The notes beneath the pieces were generated by a model. The model saw nothing but the letters and a program-made list of their open reading frames with translations. It had not been told where the DNA came from and ran no database searches. A program made the translations under genes and the position numbers. A DNA stretch of 64,000 nt, taken from NCBI GenBank assembly GCA_046328335.1, contig JAXLWU010000012.1, forward strand, positions 1 through 64,000, in the 5' to 3' direction. Every line of letters begins with the position of its first letter. Position 1 is the stretch's first letter. The stretch comes from JACCXM01 sp046328335 (GTDB taxonomy: Bacteria; Chloroflexota; Chloroflexia; Thermomicrobiales; UBA6265). Shown piece by piece: positions 16,162 to 22,996 of the stretch.

Positions 16162-18129
16162 TTACCGTGGACCAACGGTCGGTGTGGGTGCGTCGCGGTC
16201 GAACAGGCGCTCCATCTCCTCGACACGCAGCGGCGGCGAGAAATGATGCCCCTGAGCGCGGTCGCAACCCAGCGCGCGCAGAATCTCCAGTTGCTCGCCG
16301 TTCTCAACCGCTTCGGCGGTCACCGGCAGGCCGATCGCCTTGGCCATCCCGACCAGGGCGCGGACCACGTCGGCATTGTCATGTTCGCAGACCCGAGAGA
16401 CGCACGACCCGTCGATCTTCAGATCGTCGATCGTGAACCGCGTGAGAGAACTCAGCGCGGACCAGCCAGATCCAAAGTCGTCGATCGTGACCCGCACGCC
16501 GAGCGCCTTGAGTTCTCGCAACGAGGCCGCCACCGCGGGCGATCTGCCCTGCACGTCAATTTCGGTCAACTCCAGCGCCAGACTGGCCGGATCGAGCCCG
16601 GAGCGATTGAGCGCGAGCGCCACATCCGCCGCGAGCGCGCCCTGGAACTGCCGGCCGGAGAGGTTGACGCTCAATTCCAGGCCGCGCGCGGCCGGGAAGC
16701 GCTCCTGCCATTCCCGTACCTGGCGGCAGGCTTCTTCGATCACCCATTTGCCAAGCGGCACGATCAGTCCGGTTTCGTCGGCAAGGCGGATGAATTCATC
16801 CGGCGAAAGCACGCCCCGCTCGGGGTGATGCCACCGCAGCAACGCCTCGACCGCCTGAATGGCACCGGAAGTGATTTCGACCACTGGCTGGTAAACGATC
16901 TGGAACTCGCGTGAGCCGAGCGCCCGGCGCAAATCGGCTTCGAGCGCGAGCCGTTCCAGTCCAGATCGATCGACGGCCGGATCGAAGAGGGCGAACGCGC
17001 TCCCGCCGTCCGCCTTTGCCCGGTAGAGAGCAACATCAGCCGCACGCAACAAATCGTCCGGATCGGTCAGGCCCTGACCGCTGAACGCCGCGCCCACCGT
17101 TCCTTCCACGATCAGTTCATACCCACGGACGAGGACCGGTTGCCGCAGGGCGCGAACCAGAGATTCGGCGATGGCGACAACCTGGTCCAGGGTTGGTTCC
17201 TCATCGAGAATGGCGACAAATTCATCGCCCCCAAACCGGGTGAGCGAACCATGCCCGGCAACGAGCGGCGTCAGGCGCCGCGCCACCGCGAGGAGCAACT
17301 CATCGCCGGCGGCATGGCCGATGCCATCGTTGATGACCTTGAAGCGATCGAGATCGAGATACAGCAGCGCGATCTGTGCCTGCCGCGGACCGGTCAGCAG
17401 CGTGGTCAGCCGCTCCAGGCACCAGCGCCGGTTCGGCAATCCCGTCAGCGCATCGGCATACGCGAGGTGATGCAGTTCCTCTTCTGCCGCCTTATCGGCC
17501 GTGATGTCCGTCTGCATCCCCTGCCACAACGCGCCGGCCCCAGCCGATGGAGATAAAGGTGCGGCCTGATCGCGCAGCCAGAGCGTTCTCCCGTCGCGCG
17601 TCAGCGCGCGATAGTCGATTCGCAGGGGAGTTGCGGTGGCGATCGCTGCCGCGACCGCGGCGTCGACACGCGCGCGATCGTCCGGGTGAATGAACGCGAA
17701 CCAGCTATTCGCGCTGGCGACGCACTCGTCCCGTCGCCAGCCGAGTATCGTTTCCGCCCGGGGGCTGATATAGACGGTCTCGATGGCCGGATCGACGCGC
17801 TGCACGTAGACGATGGCGGGAAGGGTTTCCACCAACGTCCGGAAGTGATCCCAGCGGAGCGGCGCCGACGCGCGATCGGGGGCAACGACCTCGACGGTAC
17901 GGGGGGCGACATCGGTGGGTTCCTCTCGCCGCCCATCAGACCGTTGTGCTCTGCTCGTCAATGCCACGGCGCCCTTCTCGAAGCAAGCACGCGGGCCACG
18001 CCGCCACCAGGAGACTGTGCGCAACCAGCCGATGATTTCACCATTGTCAAATATCCGCAGGCTCGGCGCAACGAATTTCAATCCGCTTGCGGTAGAAGTA
18101 TTCACTCCAAATGGATCACTCGGCAACAT
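16162..18129 (-). CDS. PAS-GGDEF-EAL cyclic-di-GMP protein
   Basis: A 655-residue signalling protein. Residues 1-90 are unrecognised; a PAS domain spans about 95-210, GGDEF about 220-380, and EAL about 400-645. The cyclase signature GGDEF (300-304) is intact, but no RxxD inhibitory site precedes it. The EAL domain has EAL (428-430), the NLS metal-site asparagine, DDFGSGWSAL, LKIDGS and QGHHFSPPL, so metal and catalytic residues for c-di-GMP hydrolysis appear present. It could make or destroy c-di-GMP depending on the PAS input. Start ATG 18129 is preferred over an upstream ATG because GGAGG lies 6 bases before it. It is divergent from the MutS-like gene and no transmembrane segment is seen. 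Confidence 0.9.
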   Translation of the reverse strand: MLPSDPFGVNTSTASGLKFVAPSLRIFDNGEIIGWLRTVSWWRRGPRACFEKGAVALTSRAQRSDGRREEPTDVAPRTVEVVAPDRASAPLRWDHFRTLVETLPAIVYVQRVDPAIETVYISPRAETILGWRRDECVASANSWFAFIHPDDRARVDAAVAAAIATATPLRIDYRALTRDGRTLWLRDQAAPLSPSAGAGALWQGMQTDITADKAAEEELHHLAYADALTGLPNRRWCLERLTTLLTGPRQAQIALLYLDLDRFKVINDGIGHAAGDELLLAVARRLTPLVAGHGSLTRFGGDEFVAILDEEPTLDQVVAIAESLVRALRQPVLVRGYELIVEGTVGAAFSGQGLTDPDDLLRAADVALYRAKADGGSAFALFDPAVDRSGLERLALEADLRRALGSREFQIVYQPVVEITSGAIQAVEALLRWHHPERGVLSPDEFIRLADETGLIVPLGKWVIEEACRQVREWQERFPAARGLELSVNLSGRQFQGALAADVALALNRSGLDPASLALELTEIDVQGRSPAVAASLRELKALGVRVTIDDFGSGWSALSSLTRFTIDDLKIDGSCVSRVCEHDNADVVRALVGMAKAIGLPVTAEAVENGEQLEILRALGCDRAQGHHFSPPLRVEEMERLFDRDAPTPTVGPR

Positions 18130-18199
18130 CGAGCACCTCCATCTCTCCGTGGAGAGCACTATCAGCCTCCGTTGTGCCAGTTCCCGCTAGACTCGACGC

Positions 18200-20044
18200 A
18201 TGGACGAATGCACGAACACGCCCCGTCAGATGTACGAACAGCGGCTCGCCGTCGCGGACGCGGATTTCGTGGCGATCGATTCGCGCTGGAACCAGATCGC
18301 CAACGCCCGGCTCGTGGCGTTCGCCGCCGCGGCTGTCGCGGCTGGCTGGGGATGGTGGGGGCAGGCGCGCTTCGGCTGGCCGCTCGCCGCGCTCCTGCTG
18401 CTGGTATTCGTGGCGCTCGCGGTCTACCACTCCCGGCTCGGGCGAGAACGTGCCCGCCGGGGCCTCTTGCGCACGATCCAGGTCGAGGCCCTGGCGCGGC
18501 TCGATCGACGGTGGGACGCGTTGCCATCGCCCTGGCTCGCGGCCGCTTCCATCAACCATCCCTATGCCGCCGATCTCGACATCGTCGGGCACGCCTCGCT
18601 CCTGCAATTGCTCGATACCGCGGCGACGCGTATGGGACACGAAACGCTGAGCGCCTGGTTGCTCGCGGGGGCGGAGCCCGCACGTGTGCGGACTCGACAA
18701 GGAGCGGTGCGCGATCTGGCGTCGCGGCTCGATGTGCGCCAGGAACTGGAACTGCGCGGGCGGCACGCGACCGGCGAGGCCAGCGATCCCGAGCCATTGC
18801 TCCATTGGGCTGAACAGGGAGATGACGCCGGCGTTCCGGGTTGGCTGCGCATCGTCGCCTGGGTGGGACCGTTGTCGTTCTGGGCGCTGCTGATCGCGCA
18901 ACTCGCCGGCGCCATAGCCGCGCCGCTCTGGATCGCGCCGCTGGCGGCCAATCTCGTCATCGGCGCCACCGCCGGCCGCCGTGCCTATGCCACGATCGCC
19001 GCGGTGGCTGCCGAGCACCGCACCATCACCGCGTACGCCGGTCAACTCGATGTGCTTGCCGCCGCCGTCTTCGCTGATCCCGCCACCCAGGAATTGCAGG
19101 CCCAACTCGGCACGGGCAAGGAGTCCGCGCCGGATCTCCTCAGGCGGTTGGGCAGGCTCGCGGGGATGGCCATTCCTCCTTCGACGTCGCTCTACATTCC
19201 GTTGCAGGGGACGCTCTTCTGGGATCTCCACGTCCTGATGGCCATGGAGCGCTGGCGCGCCGCCGGCGGCGCCAATGCCCGCCGCTGGCTCGCCGTGCTG
19301 GGGGAAACCGAGGCGCTGGCAGCGCTCGCGGGGCTGCTTCACGACCACCCGGACTGGATCCTGCCCGCGGTGGGCGCCACGGACGAGACCTATCGCGCCA
19401 CGGCCCTCGGCCATCCCCTTCTGCCGGACGATGTCCGGGTCCGCAACGACGTGACCGTCGGCCCGCCAGGGACCTTTCTCCTGGTGACCGGGTCGAATAT
19501 GTCGGGCAAGAGCACCTTGCTTCGCTCGATCGGGGTCAATGCGGTCCTGGCGCAGGCGGGCGGACCGGTCTGCGCGACGGCGCTGGCAATGCCCGCGGTG
19601 ACGCTCTGGACCAGCGTGCGGGTCCAGGACTCGCTGGAGCGGGGGGTTTCCTTCTTCATGGCCGAATTGCAGCGGCTGAAATTGATTGTCGATGCCGCCA
19701 ACCGCGCCCACGATCAGGGCGGTCCCCGCGTCCTCTACCTGCTCGATGAAATCCTGCAGGGCACCAACACGGCCGAGCGGAGCATCGCCGCGCGGCGGAT
19801 CATCGCCTGGCTCATCGATCAGGGCGCGATCGGCGCGGTCTCCACCCACGATCTCGCCCTCGCGGACGATCCCCGCTTGCTCCCGGCGGCAGTGGCGGTG
19901 CACTTTACCGATACCGTCGGCGACAGCCCGGATGCGCCGCCCATGTCGTTCGACTACATCCTGCGCCCGGGCGTGGCGACCACGACCAACGCGCTGCGTC
20001 TGATGCGACTGATCGGGCTGGACCTGGAGCATGCCGCCGACTAG
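18200..20044 (+). CDS. Membrane-anchored MutS-family ATPase
   Basis: A 614-residue protein with the MutS C-terminal ATPase domain. The Walker A GSNMSGKST is at 431-439, Walker B reads LYLLDEILQGTN, and STHDLALAD is the following signature. Unlike repair MutS it lacks the mismatch-binding N-terminus. Instead it has two hydrophobic segments at about 37-76 and two more at about 215-258, so it should be a membrane protein with a cytosolic ATPase. Such MutS-like proteins are widespread but their role is not established; it should not be assumed to act in mismatch repair. The start at 18200 lacks a strong ribosome-binding site. Its stop overlaps the convergent Uma2 stop by four bases. Confidence 0.85.
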   Translation: MDECTNTPRQMYEQRLAVADADFVAIDSRWNQIANARLVAFAAAAVAAGWGWWGQARFGWPLAALLLLVFVALAVYHSRLGRERARRGLLRTIQVEALARLDRRWDALPSPWLAAASINHPYAADLDIVGHASLLQLLDTAATRMGHETLSAWLLAGAEPARVRTRQGAVRDLASRLDVRQELELRGRHATGEASDPEPLLHWAEQGDDAGVPGWLRIVAWVGPLSFWALLIAQLAGAIAAPLWIAPLAANLVIGATAGRRAYATIAAVAAEHRTITAYAGQLDVLAAAVFADPATQELQAQLGTGKESAPDLLRRLGRLAGMAIPPSTSLYIPLQGTLFWDLHVLMAMERWRAAGGANARRWLAVLGETEALAALAGLLHDHPDWILPAVGATDETYRATALGHPLLPDDVRVRNDVTVGPPGTFLLVTGSNMSGKSTLLRSIGVNAVLAQAGGPVCATALAMPAVTLWTSVRVQDSLERGVSFFMAELQRLKLIVDAANRAHDQGGPRVLYLLDEILQGTNTAERSIAARRIIAWLIDQGAIGAVSTHDLALADDPRLLPAAVAVHFTDTVGDSPDAPPMSFDYILRPGVATTTNALRLMRLIGLDLEHAAD

Positions 20045-20613
20045 GCGGTCTCCTCGTCGATTCCGGCGAACACCTCGGTCAACGAGAAAACGGCATCGCC
20101 GAGCACTGGCGAAGTCACGGCTTCCCCAGTGACGACGCTGAGCGCGGAGCGATAGCGACCGCCGTCCAACGTCAGGACCTCGACGGTCCGTGCTTGGGGA
20201 TCGACGATCCAGTACTCCCGCACGCCGCCGCGCGCGTAGAGGCTTCGCTTTGTCACCAGATCATGCGTGCGGGTGGATGGACTGAGAACTTCGATCAGGA
20301 GATCAGGCGGTCCTTGCACACCGCGCCCGCCGCCAGCCGCACGGGAGCCTGGCAGCATCACCAGAATGTCCGGCTCGACCGGGTCGGCGCCGGGGAAAAA
20401 GACGTCAACCGGAGATGTAGCGATCGTGCCGCCGAGCGATCGAACGAGCGGACCTAGGAGCAGGATTAGATTCATGACGACAATCCCATGCTCCCAACTC
20501 GGTGCGGGCATCTCGTACAGCTCCCCGTCGATGATCTCGTAGCGCGTCCCGTCATCGGGGAGGGCGAGCAGATCGTTGTAGGTCCAGGCGCCGGGCGATT
20601 TGGTGAGGGCCAT
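20041..20613 (-). CDS. Uma2 family (DUF820) putative nuclease
   Basis: A 190-residue Uma2 protein. It shows the typical order: TYNDLLALPDDGTRYEIIDGE at the start, HGIVVMNLI, VEPDILVM (metal-site aspartate), PPDLLIEVLSPSTRTHDLVTKRSL (E...K core) and the VREYWIVDPQARTVEVL strand. The fold is PD-(D/E)xK; biological function is unproven. ATG 20613 has AAGGAG 8 bases upstream. It is one of three Uma2 genes in this window. It ends inside the MutS-like stop codon, so the two genes are convergent without a terminator between them. Confidence 0.88.
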   Translation of the reverse strand: MALTKSPGAWTYNDLLALPDDGTRYEIIDGELYEMPAPSWEHGIVVMNLILLLGPLVRSLGGTIATSPVDVFFPGADPVEPDILVMLPGSRAAGGGRGVQGPPDLLIEVLSPSTRTHDLVTKRSLYARGGVREYWIVDPQARTVEVLTLDGGRYRSALSVVTGEAVTSPVLGDAVFSLTEVFAGIDEETA

Positions 20614-20693
20614 CGGGATGCTCCTTCGCGTGCGCCAAGTGTAGCGGCGGGGACTGCCTGGTCTGCATCTTTCGGCCATCAGGGACACGAAGA

Positions 20694-20719
20694 CGCGGGA
20701 CAGGTGAACCTGTCCCGCG
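20694..20719. terminator. Perfect 12-bp hairpin
   Basis: CGCGGGACAGGT (20694-20705) pairs perfectly with ACCTGTCCCGCG (20708-20719) around a two-base loop. It lies 32 bases beyond the stop of the 39-aa membrane-protein gene (minus strand). The T tract is weak, so termination strength is uncertain. Confidence 0.55.
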
Positions 20720-20751
20720 AGATCACGCCGTGTTGGGGGAAGGGAACGACG

Positions 20752-20871
20752 CTACATGCCAGGATCGATCATCGGATTGCTGAAGACGCCCAGGAACGAG
20801 CCGAGCGCGATCAGGATCATCAACGCAAATATCAGGATGTAGACCGCTGTCATGAACTTGAACGCGCCCAT
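20752..20871 (-). CDS. 39-residue single-span membrane protein
   Basis: A short open frame of 39 residues: MGAFKFMTAV, then a hydrophobic run YILIFALMILIALGSFLGV (11-29), then FSNPMIDPGM. GGGAGG lies about 10 bases before ATG 20871, and a perfect hairpin follows. It resembles no family I know. The combination of ribosome-binding site, one clean transmembrane helix, and downstream hairpin argues for a real gene. It would be a monotopic inner-membrane peptide. The upstream region (20872-20979) is shared with the divergent formylglycine-generating-enzyme gene. Confidence 0.6.
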   Translation of the reverse strand: MGAFKFMTAVYILIFALMILIALGSFLGVFSNPMIDPGM

Positions 20872-20979
20872 CTCAGGTCCGCCTCCCACCGATTCATATC
20901 CTACTTGGCGCATACTGTACCGGATTCAGCGAGATTTCGGCCGGACCAGTCCGGCGACTTTGTGAAAGAGTCTGTAGCC

Positions 20980-21954
20980 ATGAGCGCAGTCACCCAACCA
21001 GCCCCTGTTGCCAGCGCCGCCAACCTGAAGGAGATGGTCTGGCTCGCGGGGGGGACCTATCTGATGGGCTCTAACGATCACTACCCGGAAGAGGCCCCCG
21101 TCCATCCGGTGACGGTCTCCGGGTTCTGGATCGACCGCACCCAGGTCACCAACGCCGCCTTCCGCCGCTTCGTGAAAGAAACCGGCTACATCACCGTCGC
21201 CGAGCGCACGCCCGACCCGGCGATGTACCCGGGCGCGATTCCGGAACTGCTGGTCCCCGGGTCGGTGGTCTTCAAGCAGCCGCCGGGGCGAGTCTCCATG
21301 GCCAACCATTACGTCTGGTGGGACTGGCTGCCCGGCGCCAACTGGCAGCATCCGGAAGGCCCCGGGAGCACGCTCGCCGGCCGGGACCGCCATCCGGTGG
21401 TCCACGTCGCCTACGAGGACACCGCCGCGTTCGCCGTCTGGGCGGGGAAGGCGCTGCCGACCGAGGCGGAATGGGAGTATGCCTGCCGTGGCGGGCGGGA
21501 GGGACTTCCTTACGCCTGGGGAGATGAACTGGCGCCGCAGGGCAAGATGCTGGCCAACTACTGGCAAGGAGAATTCCCCTGGCAGAATCTGGCCCTGGAC
21601 GGCTTCGAGCGGACCGCGCCGGTCAAGCGTTTCCCGCCGAACGATTTCGGGCTCTACGACATGATCGGCAACGTCTGGGAGTGGACCGCGGACTGGTACA
21701 CCAACCAGCACGACGTGGGCTCTCCCTGCTGCGGCGGTGCCGTCGATCCTCGCGGCGGGACGCGGGAAGGGAGCGTCGATCCGCATGCGGCGGGGGCGGA
21801 CATTCCGCGCAAGGTGCTCAAGGGGGGCTCTTTCGCCTGCGCCGACAACTACTGCCGCCGCTACCGCCCCGCGGCGCGCATGCACCACCCCGTCGATACC
21901 GGCACCAACCACATTGGCTTCCGCTGCATCGTCCGGCCCGACGGCGCGCAGTAA
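20980..21954 (+). CDS. Formylglycine-generating enzyme
   Basis: A 324-residue FGE-sulfatase family protein. It opens with MVWLAGGTYLMGSNDHYPEE and has FWIDRTQVTNAAFRRFV, LPTEAEWEYACRGG, GLYDMIGNVWEWTADWY and the C-terminal GGSFACADNYCRRYR. Cys287 and Cys292 match the two copper-binding active-site cysteines of true aerobic FGEs, which many domain relatives lack. The enzyme would oxidise a CxPxR cysteine of a sulfatase to formylglycine. No sulfatase is in the window, so its client is elsewhere. ATG 20980 begins the conserved region; only a weak AAAGAG precedes it. A perfect GC-rich hairpin follows the stop. Confidence 0.9.
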   Translation: MSAVTQPAPVASAANLKEMVWLAGGTYLMGSNDHYPEEAPVHPVTVSGFWIDRTQVTNAAFRRFVKETGYITVAERTPDPAMYPGAIPELLVPGSVVFKQPPGRVSMANHYVWWDWLPGANWQHPEGPGSTLAGRDRHPVVHVAYEDTAAFAVWAGKALPTEAEWEYACRGGREGLPYAWGDELAPQGKMLANYWQGEFPWQNLALDGFERTAPVKRFPPNDFGLYDMIGNVWEWTADWYTNQHDVGSPCCGGAVDPRGGTREGSVDPHAAGADIPRKVLKGGSFACADNYCRRYRPAARMHHPVDTGTNHIGFRCIVRPDGAQ

Positions 21955-21965
21955 CCGAGGCGGCG

Positions 21966-21989
21966 GGGCCGCGGGTAATGCCGCGGCCC
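21966..21989. terminator. Bidirectional hairpin between converging genes
   Basis: GGGCCGCGG (21966-21974) pairs perfectly with CCGCGGCCC (21981-21989) around a six-base loop. It lies between the converging FGE and HepT-like genes. No T tract follows on either strand. Confidence 0.5.
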
Positions 21990-21997
21990 TCAACCGG

Positions 21998-22486
21998 TCA
22001 CCCTGCTTCGGCCATCATCTCCAGCGCCGTGGCGAACGAGGCGAGGGCGGCGAGCAGCGCCCGACTGGTTGGCCCCAGGCGGTGGACCAGTCGATCGATG
22101 CGCTCCGGATCGAGTTCGAACGCGTACAGGTGGCGCACCACGTGGCGAAACCGGAGAAATTCATCGACATCGGCGACAAGTTCCGGGGTCAAGACCGCCG
22201 GACGCAGCCCAGGGATCTCCACCGCCATCTGCTTTAGCAACTCGCGATGCCATTCCGGCCCCGCGGGCAGAGTCTGATCGAGTGTGGTTGCCACCCGGGT
22301 AAAGATGCGCTCGAGTCCGGTGTAAAAGTCATGCACATTGAGCGCGGCGGCGTCGACCAGGAGGTCGCGATCCTCGTCGCGTTCCTGATAGGCGCGCATG
22401 GCCTGCTCCGCGCGCGCGGCAACCCGCTCCAGTTCGCTGAGGTCCTGACGGATGCGGCCGGCGAGGACGGCGTAGCGGCCGATCAT
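21998..22486 (-). CDS. HepT-like HEPN toxin
   Basis: A 162-residue all-helical HEPN protein. The RNase signature Rx4HxY is present as R-HVVR-H-L-Y in RFRHVVRHLYAFEL near residues 112-125. HEPN toxins cleave RNA and are neutralised by a partner nucleotidyltransferase. The start is ATG 22486, which overlaps the stop of the upstream nucleotidyltransferase gene in an ATGA arrangement, the normal order for the MntA-HepT module. The protein is somewhat longer than the common 110-140 residue HepT, with an N-terminal helical extension. Confidence 0.85.
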   Translation of the reverse strand: MIGRYAVLAGRIRQDLSELERVAARAEQAMRAYQERDEDRDLLVDAAALNVHDFYTGLERIFTRVATTLDQTLPAGPEWHRELLKQMAVEIPGLRPAVLTPELVADVDEFLRFRHVVRHLYAFELDPERIDRLVHRLGPTSRALLAALASFATALEMMAEAG

Positions 22487-22863
22487 ACGTCGACGCCTTC
22501 CCGCTCGATGCTCTCGAGCAGCGCGGAGGGGCACATCGTGACATCGACGAGATTGACCGCGAACTCCGCGCTGCAATCCATGGCGGTGCCGATTGCGCGG
22601 AAGGTTGCTTCCGGTTTCAGGCCCCAGGCCGCGATATCGATATCGGACCAGAGGGTGAAGTGCCCCGGACGCGCCAGCGACCCGAAGACCACCACCCGTT
22701 CGACGTCATACACCGCCCGTAATTCCCGCGCCGCCTGGCGCGCCGTATCCCACGCGCGCTGCTCTCGCGCGGCGAGGGCCCGCTGCTCGGTCTCGCGCCA
22801 CAGCCGCGCGGCGGCGCGGTAGTGCGCGATCTGCGCGCTTGTCAATTCAGGGGCTCCCGTCAA
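22483..22863 (-). CDS. MntA-like minimal nucleotidyltransferase antitoxin
   Basis: A 126-residue protein. Residues 1-50 are helical and Arg/Ala-rich. The nucleotidyltransferase core VVVFGSLARPGHFTLWSDID follows, carrying the GS...DxD metal-binding motif, then AVNLVDV with a third acidic residue. MntA antitoxins AMPylate the HepT active site. The start is TTG 22863 with AGGA 8 bases upstream; a GTG or later start cannot be excluded. It is cotranscribed with the HepT-like gene, overlapping by four bases. Confidence 0.8.
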   Translation of the reverse strand: MTGAPELTSAQIAHYRAAARLWRETEQRALAAREQRAWDTARQAARELRAVYDVERVVVFGSLARPGHFTLWSDIDIAAWGLKPEATFRAIGTAMDCSAEFAVNLVDVTMCPSALLESIEREGVDV

Positions 22864-22996
22864 TGTATCGTCCTGCCCTGATCATCCTCGCCGCTCGGAC
22901 GAGTCTAGCGCGCACGCTCGCCTGACTCCGCTCGATACGAGGCCTCGACCGCGATGTCACTGACGGCATTAGGGAGTGTGGATCGTGCCGCAGTCT

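Noticed and set aside
18116..20032. 638-codon open frame antisense to the MutS-like gene
   Set aside because: It is fully antisense to a gene with clear Walker motifs, its translation is Arg/Gly/His-rich without any family pattern, and such frames are expected at this GC content.
18200..20044. DNA mismatch repair MutS
   Set aside because: Mismatch-recognition and lever domains are absent and membrane segments replace them.
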